NCBI RefSeq assembly: GCF_031143425.1 | Contig: NC_090445.1 | Coordinates: 814,634,317-814,698,316 of the forward strand | Source of the DNA: Pleurodeles waltl | Taxonomy: Eukaryota; Chordata; Amphibia; Caudata; Salamandridae | Length of the DNA: 64,000 bases | Reading direction: 5' to 3' | Shown here: piece after piece, positions 34,384-44,759 of the stretch | Layout: each line of letters opens with the position of its first letter | Numbering within the stretch: position 1 is the first letter of the stretch | Translations under genes and position numbers: made by a program | The notes under the pieces: model-generated | Told to the model about the DNA's origin: nothing | Seen by the model: the letters and a program-made list of their open reading frames with translations, nothing else | Database searches by the model: none

Positions 34384-35419
34384 CTACTGAAAATACTGTT
34401 GGATAACTCTGTCCCTGTTGTCTGGGTCGTCCTCTTCGTCTTCCTCCTCTTCACTCTCCGCAGGCTCCACAGCTGCTTCAACACCACCATCTGGACCATC
34501 CTCCTGCAGGAAAGGCACCTGACGTCGCAATGCCAGATTGTGAAGCATACAGCAGGCCACGATGATCTGGCACACCTTCTTTGGTGAGTACATCAGGGAT
34601 CCCCCTGTCATATGCAGGCACCTAAACCTGGCCTTCAGGAGGCCAAAGGTTCTTTCAATGATCCTCCTAGTTCGCCCATGGGCCTCATTGTACCGTTCCT
34701 CTGCCCTGGTCCGGGGATTCCTCACTGGGGTCAATAGCCAAGGCAGGTTGGGGTAACCAGAGTCACCAATTAGCCACACACGTTGTCTCTGTAGCTGTTC
34801 CATCACATAAGGGATGCTGCTATTTCGCATCACATACGCGTCATGCACTGACCCAGGCAACTTGGCATTCACATGGGAGATATACTGGTCAGCCAAACAG
34901 ACCACCTGGACGTTCATGGAATGGTAACTTTTCCTGTTTCTGTACACCTGCTCATCGTCTTTTGGGGGTACTAAAGCCACATGGGTCCCATCAATGGCAC
35001 CAATTATTTTGGGGATATGTCCAAGGGCATAAAAATCACCCTTCACAGTGGCCAAATCAACCTCCTCAGGGAATACAATGTAGCGCCGCATGTGTTTTGT
35101 CAGGGCAGACAACACTCTAGACAAGATTTTTGAAAACATAGGCTGAGACATTCCAGATGACATGGCCACTGTTGTCTGGAATGAGCCACTTGCCAAAAAA
35201 TGGAGGACTGACAGAACCTGCACTAGAGGGGGAATTCCTGTGGGTTGGCAGATGGGGGACATCAGGGCAGGCTCCAGCTGGGCACACAGTTCATGTATAG
35301 TGGCTCTGTCAAGTCGGTATCGTAGGATGATATGGCGTTCTTCCATTGTCGACAGGTCCACCAGCGGTTGGTACACGCGAGGATTCATCCTTCTCCTCGC
35401 AAGTCCCAGCGGATGGTGC
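34384..35419 (-). CDS. Harbinger A transposase, main exon (HARBI1-like DDE nuclease)
   Basis: Encodes residues 29-372 of a predicted 372-aa protein once joined to the first exon at 41177-41259. It belongs to the DDE_Tnp_4/HARBI1 family, which cuts and joins the transposon ends in the nucleus. Conserved acidic sites are all present: Asp171 in GAIDGTH, Asp221 in GSVHDAY, Asp247 in GDSGYP and Glu283 in IIERTFG, 35 residues after Asp247. Further family marks are YRNRKSYHSMNVQ, the RYNEAHGRTRR segment and RFRCL. The C-terminus is very acidic (SEEEEDEEDD). The exon starts after a TTCCTAG acceptor (35420-35421 complement); reading in from the upstream ATG at 35490 would give an unsupported N-terminus. 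No stop or frameshift. It converges on ORF1. Confidence 0.9.
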
Positions 35420-35499
35420 CTAGGAAGGACAACATGGAGCACAGAGTCAAGCAAATCACAGGTACGTTCACCACTGCATGCATAGCACACGATTATCTA

Positions 35500-35883
35500 T
35501 GTATTGAAAGGCGTGTATGTGTGGCAATGCAAGGCCTAGGCCTGTGTGACGCAGTACAAATTATGCCATGTGGGCCCTTGAAATGGCGGCTGCCTGACCT
35601 GTGAAGTGGGACAATGGGATGTGAGGTCAATGCGCTGGCGTGGCACACCTTGGCGGTAGGCGGTCGAAGACCGCTATACGAAGCCGCATTGGCTAACATT
35701 GAAGCCTATGGGTTTCAGGAGCCAATGACGAGGTGCGCCGGCGGTCGCGGTACGCACCGCCGCGGTACGCACCGCCGCGGGCGTGACCGCCATTTTCTAT
35801 CTGCTTAATCACTCGAGACCTGATCATCCACAGGAGAGGACCTATACTGCAAGTGCTGCTGTGACCTCGGTCTGGAAGTGACA
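35500..35883 (+). promoter_or_regulatory. Candidate ORF3 promoter region of Harbinger A
   Basis: The 380 bases between the transposase main exon and the ORF3 start hold no coding frame. They contain a GC-rich imperfect repeat (GCACCGCCGCGGTACGCACCGCCGCGG near 35754-35780). The equivalent stretch in copy B (47900-48337) keeps the GAGCCAATGACGA phrase and the CCGCCATTTTCT phrase just before ORF3. No TATA box was found. A promoter role is inferred from position. Confidence 0.3.
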
Positions 35884-38413
35884 ATGGCTGCTGCGACTGG
35901 GGAAAGGGCCCCTGCCTTCACTACAGAAGAGTTGGAGAAACTTGTGGATGGGGTCCTCCCCCAGTATGCGCTACTCTACGGTCCTCCAGACCAACAGGTA
36001 AGTACACTGGGTGCACATTGAATGGGCTATGCCTGTGTGGAGTGGGGTGGATGTAAGTTGGTGGGGTGGGGGGCGAATGAGGAGTGCAACGCACGACAGA
36101 TGAGAGCATGTGCCATATGGCAAGGTTGGGGAGGGGGGGCCAATCGCATCTAACATGCAGAAAATTGATTAATTTTTCCTTCCCACCCTGTACATGTCAA
36201 ATAGGTCAGCGCCCTTCAGAAAGTGGACATTTGGCGTGCCATCGCCAAGGACGTCCGGGCCCTGGGGGTCCACGTCAGACGGGGCACCCACTGCCGCAAG
36301 AGGTGGGAGGACATCCGCCGCGGGACCAGGAAGACCGCCGAGTCACTGCTGGGGATGGCCTCCCAACCTAGGAGGGGTGCCAGTCGTACCCTGACCCCCC
36401 TGATGTCCCGGATCCTGGCGGTGGCCTACCCTGATTTGGATGGGCGCTTGAGGACATCACAGCAGACACAAGGGGGTGAGTATCAGCACATTCTGCTATC
36501 TCTCTGCGCAGTGGAGGCGTCTGGGTGGGGGAGGAGGGTTGTGGGTGACATTAGGCCAGGGCGCTTTCTGTAGTGTAGTCCTCTCCTTTAGGCATGGCCC
36601 TGTGCTCCCGGCCCCCACCTCTGTAGGGTGACAAGTACAGCTATCGATGGTCCAGCATCACACCTGTTGTCCTAGTCAGAAGTACTGAGTAGTGTACCCC
36701 GAATGCGCGGCTTAGTACATGAGGCTCCTGTGTCTGTCCTCTCCGCCAACGGTGTTGACATTGCATGCACTCAACCTGGTCTTCGTTTTTCTCCCCCCAC
36801 CCTTCTTCTTCATCTTCTTGTGCATGTGTGCATTAGCATCATCAGGCGGAGGAGAATTGGCATCGGAGCACGAGGGAGCTGCAAGTCACAAGGCCCCGGT
36901 GGGACCAGGAACAGACACCGAGGGCACCAGTGATCCGGAGGGCGAGGGGAGCACCACAACGGGGACCGGTGGTGACACCAGCGACAGCGACACGTCCTCG
37001 GATGGGAGCTCCCTAGCGGTGGCGGCAACATCCGGGCCCCCCGCCTCTACAGGTACAGCCTCCACCCAGTGCACCAGCCCCGCCCTCCCAGCAGCCCCTC
37101 AGCCTACGCTCCGTGCCCGCTCGCCCAGGAAGGCAGGCGTCTCCTTCGCCCCAGGCACCTCAGCCCCTGCCCCTGTTACCCCTGCTGCCCTCAGTGAGGA
37201 GGTCATTGACCTCCTGCGGACCATCATTGTTGGGCAGACTACCCTTTTGAATGCCATCAAGGGGGTAGAAAGGGAGGTACATCGGAGCAATGCCTACCTG
37301 GAGGGCATTCATTCGGGTCAGGCTGCCCATCAACGATCGTTCAATGCTCTGGCCTCAGCACTGATGGCAGCCATTGTCCCTGTTTCCAGCCTCCCTCTTC
37401 TGACTGCCTCCAGCCTGTCTCTGTCTCCTGTTCCTCAGCCTATCCCATCCACACCATCAGACCAGCCTGCACACACCTTAACACCCAAGGGCAGCTCATC
37501 CAGACACAAGCACCACAGAACCCACAAGCATTCACGCAAGCAACACCCAGATGCAGACATTCCAACAGTCACTACCACCTCTGTGTCCCCCTCCTCCTCG
37601 TCTCCCTCCTCCCTCCCTGTGACGTCTACACTCACACCTGCATGCACACCACCATCAGCCAGTGCTTCCATCACCAGCACACCCTCCAGTCCAGTCCGCA
37701 CACGTGCAGTCACCACCCCCACTACCATTTACACGTCCCCTGTGTCCTCTCCCACTGTGTCTGTCACCCCCTCTTCCAAGACACACAAACGCAGGCAGAC
37801 ACCCACCCAACAGCCATCCACCTCACGACAGCCTCCAGCACAAGCACCTGCACCCAAAGACAGCACACCTGACCCTCCTACAACCACATCCTCTTCCTCC
37901 ACTCCCATCACCACTTCTCCTACCTTTTACCTTGGTCCTAAGAAAGTTTTCCTCGCTAATCTTGACCTCTTTCCCTCCACTGACCCACCCCCTCCATCTG
38001 CAAAGAGTCCCAAGAGCACCTCAGCCACCACCAGCCCAGCTTCGAGTGTCACTGTGGTGCATTGGTTCTGGAGTCCACCCTTTGCCAGCAGTGACACTTC
38101 AATCAGCAGCAAGGTGACAGCCAGCCCCCCCCAGTCAAGAGGACCCAGAAACTAAAGGGCCGCCGTGAGAGGACTGACACGGCTGCCCCCAAGGAGCCAA
38201 GTTCGCCCACTTCACCAGCCACAACAGCTAGGGGAGGCAAGGGCCCGAGAGCCCCATCTAAGGAGCGAAAGGGCAGCAGGGCGGAGAAGTCAGCCAGCAG
38301 GAGCGCGGAGCAGGAGGGGCCCACAAGCCCCATCCCGGGTGTTAGGGAGAAAACCAAAGGGCCCAGGACTCCGTCACCGAAGGGTCCAGCAACAGCATGG
38401 TCGGAGGGTGACT
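35884..38413 (+). CDS. Harbinger A ORF3: second Myb/SANT-like protein with long P/S/T-rich tail
   Basis: Three exons: 35884-35997, 36205-36475 and 36837 onward. The donors are CAG|GTAAGT and GGG|GTGAGT, the acceptors AATAG and CATTAG, and all joins are in frame. Residues 13-29 and about 39-75 form a Myb/SANT-like fold (EELEKLVDGVLPQY, then WRAIAKDVRALG and RKRWEDIRR). Exon 3 has an acidic, Ser/Thr-rich linker (DTSDSDTSSDGSS), a helical segment (SEEVIDLLRTIIVG...HRSNAYLEGIHSGQ, near 37190-37320) that may dimerise, then about 250 residues rich in Pro, Ser and Thr. As it stands the frame stops at 38155. A one-base change in the C run near 38125 probably moved it out of a frame that stays open to 38413 with a basic Lys/Arg-rich tail. 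Function unknown; DNA binding and nuclear action are inferred. Confidence 0.7.
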
Positions 38414-38458
38414 GAGCAGGGAGTCCAGGCCAGGTCTGGCTCCCTTGACTTACTGGAC

Positions 38459-39010
38459 GAGCACCGCTGAACAGGGCCCCCCGTGCAGAAGAGCACCGCT
38501 GAACAGGGCCCCGCCGTGCAGAAGAGCACCGCTGAACAGGGCCCCGCCGTCCAGAAGAGCACCGCTGAACAGGGCCCCGCCGTCCAGAAGAGCACCGCTG
38601 AACAGGGCCCCGCCGTGCAGAAGAGCACCGCTGAACAGGGCCCCGCCGTGCAGAAGAGCACCGCTGAACAGGGCCCGCCGTGCAGAAGAGCACCGCTGAA
38701 GAGGGCCCCGCCGTGCAGAAGAGCACCGCTGAAGAGGGCCCCGCCGTGCAGAAGAGCACCGCTGAACAGGGCCCCGCCGTGCAGAAGAGCACCGCTGAAC
38801 AGGGCCCCGCCGTGCAGAAGAGCACCGCTGAAGAGGGCCCGCCGTGCAGAAGAGCACTGCTGAACAGGGCCCCGCCGTGCAGAAGAGCACTGCTGAACAG
38901 GGCCCCGCCGTGCAGAAGAGCACCGCTGAAGAGGGCCCCGCCGTCCAGAAGAGCACCGCTGAACAGGGCCCGCCATGCAGAAGAGCACCGCTGAACAGGG
39001 CCCCGCCGTC
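38459..39010 (+). repeat. 33-bp minisatellite, about 17 units
   Basis: Unit GAGCACCGCTGAACAGGG followed by CCCCGCCGTGCAGAA; variants carry GAAGAGGG or GTCCAGAA, and a few lack one C. The unit length is divisible by three, and one frame reads as the 11-residue repeat KSTAEQGPAVQ. The array starts just after the ORF3 tail. Long frames through it on both strands reflect the absence of stop codons in the unit. Confidence 0.95.
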
Positions 39011-40273
39011 TCAAGCACCGCTCCGCTGGGTCCCGCCGTCTCAAGCACCACTCCGCTGGGCCCTTCCTGTCAAGCACCGCTCCGCTGGGCCCTTCCTGTC
39101 AAGCACTGCTCCGCTGGGCCCCGCCCTCTCAAGCACCGCTCCGCTGGGCCCCGCCGTCTCAAGCACCGCTCCGCTGGGCCCTTCCTGTCAAGCACCGCTC
39201 CGCTGGGCCCCGCCGTCTCAAGCACCGCTCCGCTGGGCCCTTCCTGTCAAGCACCGCTCCGCTGGGCCCTTCCTGTCAAGCACCGCTCCGCTGGGCCCCG
39301 CCGTCTCAAGCACCGCTCCGCTGGGCCCCGCCGTCTCAAGCACCGCTCCGCTGGGCCCTTCCTGTCAAGCACCGCTCCGCTGGGCCCTTCCTGTCAAGCA
39401 CCACTCCGCTGGGCCCTTCCTGTCAAGCACCGCTCCGCTGGGCCCTTCCTGTCAAGCACCGCTCCGCTGGGCCCTTCCTGTCAAGCACCGCTCCGCTGGG
39501 CCCTTCCTGTCAAGCACCGCTCCGCTGGGCCCTTAATGTCAAGCACCGCTCCGCTGGGCCCTTCCTGTCAAGCACTGCTCCGCTGGGTCCTTCCTGTCAA
39601 GCACCGCTCCGCTGGGCCCCGCCGTCTCAAGCACCGCTCCGCTGGGCCCCGCCGTCTCAAGCACTGCTCCGCTGGGCCCTTCCTGTCAAGCACCGCTCCG
39701 CTGGGCCCTTCCTGTCAAGCACCGCTCCGCTGGGCCCCGGCGTCTCAAGCACCGCTCCGCTGGGCCCTTCCTGTCAAGCACCGCTCCGCTGGGCCCTTCC
39801 TGTCAAGCACCGCTCCGCTGGGCCCCGCCGTCTCAAGCACCGCTCCACTGGGCCCTTCCTGTAAAGCACCGCTCCGCTGGGCCCTTCCTGTCAAGCACCG
39901 CTCCGCTGGGCCCTTCCTGTCAAGCACCGCTCCGCTGGGCCCCGCCGTCTCAAGCACCGCTCCGCTGGGCCCTTCCTGTCAAGCACCGCTCCGCTGGGCC
40001 CCGCCGTCTCAAGCACCGCTCCGCTGGGCCCCGCCGTCTCAAGCACCGCTCCGCTGGGCCCCGCAGTCTCAAGCACCGCTCCGCTGGGCCCTTCCTGTCA
40101 AGCACCGCTCCGCTGGGCACCGCCGTCTCAAGCACCGCTCCGCTGGGCCCTTCCTGTCAAGCACCGCTCCGCTGGGCCCTTCCTGTCAAGCACCGCTCCG
40201 CTGGGCCCTTCCTGTCAAGCACCGCTCCGCTGGGCCCCGCCGTCTCAAGCACCGCTCCGCTGGGCCCTTCCTG
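39011..40273 (+). repeat. 29/30-bp minisatellite, about 43 units
   Basis: Two unit types alternate irregularly: TCAAGCACCGCTCCGCTGGG plus CCCTTCCTG (29 bp) and the same first 20 bases plus CCCCGCCGTC (30 bp). The core AGCACCGCT...GGGCCCCGCCGT is shared with the adjoining 33-bp unit, so the two arrays have a common origin. Because 29-bp units break the codon phase, this array is not coding. Confidence 0.95.
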
Positions 40274-40329
40274 CATGCACTGTTAACGGTTCACTGTGCC
40301 CACCATGCCTCCTCCTTGACCAGTGGAGA

Positions 40330-40705
40330 CTGTAATCCACTTGAGAGACTGTGGCTTTGCACTCCCCAGGATGGCACAGTGGGCAACCCACCCACTTGTG
40401 AGACTTGAGAGACTGGCTTTGCACTCCCCAGGATGGAACAGTGGGCAACCCACCTACTGTAGAGACTTGAGAGACTGTGGCTTTGCACTCCCCAGGATGG
40501 AACAGTGGGCAACCCACCTACTGTAGAGACTTGAGAGACTGTGGCTTTGCACTCCCCAGGATGGAACAGTGGGCAACCCACCTACTGTAGAGACTTGAGA
40601 GACTGTGGCTTTGCACTCCCCAGGATGGAACAGTGGGCAACCCACCTACTATAGAGACTTGAGAGACTGTGGCTTTGCACTCCCCAGGATGGCACAGTAG
40701 GCATG
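40330..40705 (+). repeat. 64-bp tandem repeat, about 6 units
   Basis: Units start GAGAGACTGTGGCTTTGC at 40343, about 40406, 40469, 40533, 40597 and 40661 (spacing 64, one unit with a small deletion). The same unit is present in copy B at 51740-51912, so it predates the split of the two copies. Confidence 0.9.
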
Positions 40706-41176
40706 GTGGCCCCTTCGTGGTTCTGGCGTCGTGGACTCATGTGGCTGTGGTGCCCCCCCCTTCCCTTCCCCCTGAGGTGCCTGTAGTTTTTTCATCAGAT
40801 GCCCCTGCAGTGTTCTCTCCAGAGGACTCAGGTCTCCTGTGTGGGCTTTGCCCTTGTGTTGTTACACTTTGGCCCACGGACACTCCGATTTTCTTTTGAT
40901 GTGCAGGACTAATTGCCTCGGTTATCCATTGCACTGTATATAGACTTATTTTGATATTGATTTTTTGCCTAGTTGCCAAAACTTTTCAGAGACTATTTTG
41001 TACATAAATTTTTATTCAAAATTTAATTCTGTCTTTGCATTTATCAGGGGGGTTTGGGTGGTGTCACTGTGACTTGTTGCTCTGCATTGGTGTGTACATA
41101 GTTTGGGGGTCGCATATGTGTGTGCGCGTAAGCTTTCCTCCTCCCCCCTCCTGTGTGTCGTAGGTGCAGTACTCAC
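40706..41176. other. Right subterminal region of Harbinger A
   Basis: Non-coding. It is shared with copy B (51913-52357): both have a GCCCC(C/T) block, GGTGCCTGT, CCAGTGTTCTCT-like and TTTGGG-like phrases in the same order, ending in the transposase exon 1 donor. Confidence 0.5.
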
Positions 41177-41259
41177 CGTTGTCGTCTGCACCGGCGTTCG
41201 TACTCGTGGTAGATGAGCAGGTAGACGAGAGCAGGTAGTATGTTTAATTCGGGTTCCAT
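41177..41259 (-). CDS. Harbinger A transposase, first exon
   Basis: An 83-nt exon on the minus strand: ATG at 41259, 27 codons plus two bases, then a consensus donor GTGAGT (41176-41171). It encodes MEPELNILPALVYLLIYHEY followed by an Arg-rich run, a typical N-terminal start for Harbinger nucleases. Splicing to the acceptor at 35420-35421 gives an in-frame join with no extra or missing base. Copy B has the same exon with identical length, phase and donor (52358-52440). The intron in A is 5757 bp and contains the whole of ORF3 on the opposite strand plus the minisatellites. Confidence 0.75.
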
Positions 41260-41587
41260 GCTGTCCTCCTTCCTCGTGGAGTGCGTAGAGGTGAGCGTTT
41301 TCCCGTTCGTAGTCTGTTTCCGCCGTGTTTTTATCGGCGGGGCTCCCGCCCCGGAAAAGGTGACGGATTGGTGAGTTATGATACTGTGGGCGGTACATAG
41401 TCTGCCGCCTGCCTGTTGGCGTTGACCGCCGCGCTGTTTGTCTGTACCGCCGCGGCAGGCGGAGTGTTAATGTGGCGGGCTGTGTTGGCGGTTCCCGCCA
41501 GGGTCAGAATTCCATTTTTTGGACCGCCAGCCTGTTGGCGGGTTGGCCGCCGCTTTATCACCGACCGCCAGGGTTAGAATCACCCCC

Positions 41588-44161
41588 TATGTGTATTCAG
41601 GGTGCCGTACTCCACAGGGGTTTCATAATCTCTGTCCATCTTTAATCACATTTTGAAGGGTTAAGATTCATTAAACTTGCCAGCTCAGTTTGCTTTAGTG
41701 CAATATATTGATGACCTGATGGTTGCATCTAAAACACAAGAAGCTTGCAGACAAGATTTAATCATTTGGGTGAAAATGGACATAAGGTTTCCCCTACCAA
41801 GTTACAGTATTGCCAGAAAGAAGTAAAGTATTTGAGTTACCAAATTGAGAAAGGTGCAAGGAAAGTGTCCCAAGAGAGAGTTGCAGCAATTATGCACATG
41901 AACCTCCCAGTTACACAAAGAGATGGTCAGAATGTTTTTGTGCATGGTGAGCTACTGTCGCCAATGGATCCCAATTTTTTCAGTCATGTCCAAACAGCTG
42001 CAGGAGTTAACAGACAAATATTTTACAGACCTTGTCCCCTTCAATCAAGAACGCATAAAAGCTTTTACTGAGTTGAGAGAGAGTTTGTGCAATGCTCCAG
42101 CCTTGGAAATGTCTGATTGAACAAAACATTGTTCATTGTTTTGTCATTAACGTGATGGTTGTGCTCTTTCTGTTTTGACAAAGCTGCATGGAGGAACAAA
42201 CAGACCTGTGGCATATTTTTCTGCCACCTTGGATCCTACTGCTTTGCCCAGCTGATTAAAAGCTGGGGCCGCTGCTGGTGTTAGCATAGGTCAATGCGTA
42301 GGCCTTGTGATGGGACACCCTTTAACCGTTTATGTACCACATTCAGTTTAGGTTCTTTTGACCGTGTCCGTCTCACCGGTTATAAGTTATAAATCCTTGG
42401 ATCAGCCAATGTGATTGTCAAGAGATGTGCTGTACTAAACCCTGGCACATTATTGCATGCAAATGTTAATGATTCAAATGATACTAATGAAACATGACTG
42501 CCTCGATGTCACTGAACTGTGCACCAAACCCAGACCTGATATTCAGGATACTCCTTTAGAGAATTATCAAGTTGTATTTGTTGATGGCTCCTGTTTAGGA
42601 GACAGCAAAGGTACTCTGAGAGCTGGTTATGCAGTCTGCACCATCTCATGAGTAGTTGAAGTTTCATGGCTTCAAGGAGTCATTTCTGCCCAAATAGCTG
42701 GATTGGTTGCTCTTACAAGAGCATGCTGCATTTCTGAGTAGCTCAAAGTGACAATATTCACAGATAGTCAATACAGACTTGGTGTTGTACATGATTTCGG
42801 GCAATTATGGCACGACCTCATCAAGACCATCCATTTGAAACGGTGAAAGAATTCATAGTTTGTTAAATGCTTTCTAGTTGCCGGAGAGCATTGCTGTTGT
42901 ATAGTGCACAGCCCATCGGAATTCAAATGATTATGTATCATTGGGCAATGCCTATGCTGACCAAATTGACAGATTTTGAGTACCCTATTGCGTTACCTTC
43001 AAAGAAGAATGGAGTGGTGGAAGTGGCACTTGTGAGAAAAATCTGACTTTCTTGATGTTAGTGGTTGATACCTGGGATAAAATCAAGAGGTTGCAGGAAC
43101 AGGTAACAGAGGAAGAACATAGAGGTTGGATAAAAGCAGGTTGTGTTCAAAGAGAAGAAGATGATATGTGGATTTCAAATGAAGAGAAAGTTGTGTTGCC
43201 AGATTGTTTGTTGAATTCGATAGCTATATATTACCATGGTCAGGTTCATCTCGGCAGCGATGCAGTGATTTGCACATTCAAACTGACATGGTACAACCCC
43301 AGATTTAGACTGATTTCAGAAGCGATTTGTCACAAATATGTTGCTTATCAACAGATGAATGTAGGAAAATGCACAGTGGTTAATTTGAGCCACATAGGCA
43401 GATCGGGAGGTCCATTTAGCAGAATGCAACTTTATTTCATTGAGATGCCTGCTTGTAATGGATTGAACTATGTATTGGTTGATATGTGCATGTTTTCCCA
43501 CTGGATCAAGGCTTACACAACAGGAATGACAGTCTTACTGTAGCCAAGCTGCATTTCAGGAAAATGATACATGGGTTAGGGTTCCTGACTTCTTTGGAAT
43601 CAGATTGAGAAACTCACTTTAATAATGAGATCATAAAGATGTGTGTAGCACTGAACATTGAGCAAAAATTGCACTGCAGTTACAGACCAGAAGCATCTGG
43701 ATTTGTGGAACAGATGAATAGAACACTGAAAGCTCGAATGGCAAAGATGTGTGCCTCTACAACGTTGAAATGGCCTGATGCATTACCACTTGTTCTGATG
43801 AGCATGCGTAGCAACCCTAACAGTAAGACAGGACTGTTTCCCCATGAGATTCTTGTGGGGCGTGCAATGAGGTTACCAGCAGTACCGTCAAATGCACTTG
43901 TGAACATAACAGATGACTTAGTGCTGGATTATTGAAAAGGTCTGGCTGATGTGGTTCTTTCTCTCTTTGTCTGATCAGGTTGAAGCAGCAACAGTTCAAA
44001 CGGCTCAAGAACAGTGTCACAGTGACTTGCTTAGAGACAAGTTGGAAAGGACTGTTTCAAGTTATCTTGGTGATGACAACAGCTGTGAAGTGTGCTGTTA
44101 TTCTGAACTGATTTCCTGCAGGCCACACAATCAAAGTTCTGTGTCCTCTTGAAAACACAGA
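41588..44161 (+). pseudogene. pol: ERV2 pol: rest of RT, RNase H, integrase
   Basis: Directly continues the RT frame from 31807 after the TAT duplication. An active-site-like stretch lies near 41700-41720 (QYIDDLMVA, in a frame with stops). A KLQYCQKEV stretch near 41805 is shared with ERV1. RNase H is visible at about 42560-42800 (DGSC; TDSQY), and integrase at about 43220-43935. The first catalytic Asp of the integrase core is replaced (LYFIEM near 43430, where ERV1 has LDFIHM); the Glu remains (GFVEQMN near 43698). At least ten stops and several frameshifts occur. The end of integrase reaches 44158, where Harbinger B begins. Confidence 0.8.
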
Positions 44162-44759
44162 GGCCCTCCTTACAACCCTGGCGGTAAATCCAGCTTACCG
44201 CTGTGCAAAAGACCGCCAACATACCGCTGCAGCCGCGGAATTCCGCTACAGGTATCACGACCCACAGCTCGGAATCCGCCACAATACAGACACCCACACA
44301 AGTCCGTCACACCAAAGGTCAGTGATAAACTGGCAATAACAATACCAACACGTCACGCCAACAAGAATACGCCCACACTATCAAGACCCATGAATCAACG
44401 CGGCGGTCTTTCAACAGTGGTAATCCATTGGCAGTAGACACTGCCGCGCTCAAAATACACACACATATAAAAAACACAACCACATTGGACAATTCCAAAT
44501 ACACACACCTGATACACATACACCCACCACACCCACACACCCAATCCAATATAAAACACACACCCACATCACTCACAAACCCTTACTACCAGAAATTTGA
44601 AAGCAGGCTAGAGAGAGGCACTACCTAAAACAACACCAGCATCCACAGACACACAACACCATCACTTACAGAACATCCACGCACCACAAACAACACACAA
44701 CAACACATCCCCTCACACATCACAACACACACCATCTCACACATCACCCACACCACATC

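Larger units (their letters stand above)
31811..41587. mobile_element. Harbinger A: 9.8-kb PIF/Harbinger transposon with three genes
   Basis: Ends GGGGGTCATTCTGACC (left) and GGGGGTGATTCTAACC (complement of right), flanked by TAT (31808-31810 and 41588-41590). Contents: ORF1 Myb/SANT-like gene (32418-33918, plus); DDE transposase main exon (34384-35419, minus) and first exon (41177-41259, minus); ORF3 second Myb/SANT-like gene (35884-38413, plus) lying inside the transposase intron; three tandem-repeat arrays (38459-40705). The transposase is intact, while ORF1 and ORF3 each carry small lesions. It sits in ERV2 RT, whose frame is continuous across the insertion. It is the best preserved of three copies in the window. 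Confidence 0.9.

Noticed and set aside
35422..35490. Using the upstream ATG at 35490 as the transposase start
   Set aside because: These codons lie upstream of a good acceptor, have no counterpart in copy B, and a conserved first exon in the right phase exists at 41177-41259.
38103..39077. Long minus-strand open frame (324 codons) through the 33-bp array
   Set aside because: It is open only because the repeat unit contains no stop in that frame. It lacks a domain, and equally long frames exist in other phases.
38975..40408. 477-codon plus-strand frame through the 29/30-bp array
   Set aside because: Product of unit composition and mixed periods; there is no conserved protein and no counterpart in copy B.
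38459..40705. Direct-repeat arrays as a possible CRISPR
   Set aside because: Units are contiguous without unique spacers, no cas genes are present, and the window is eukaryotic.
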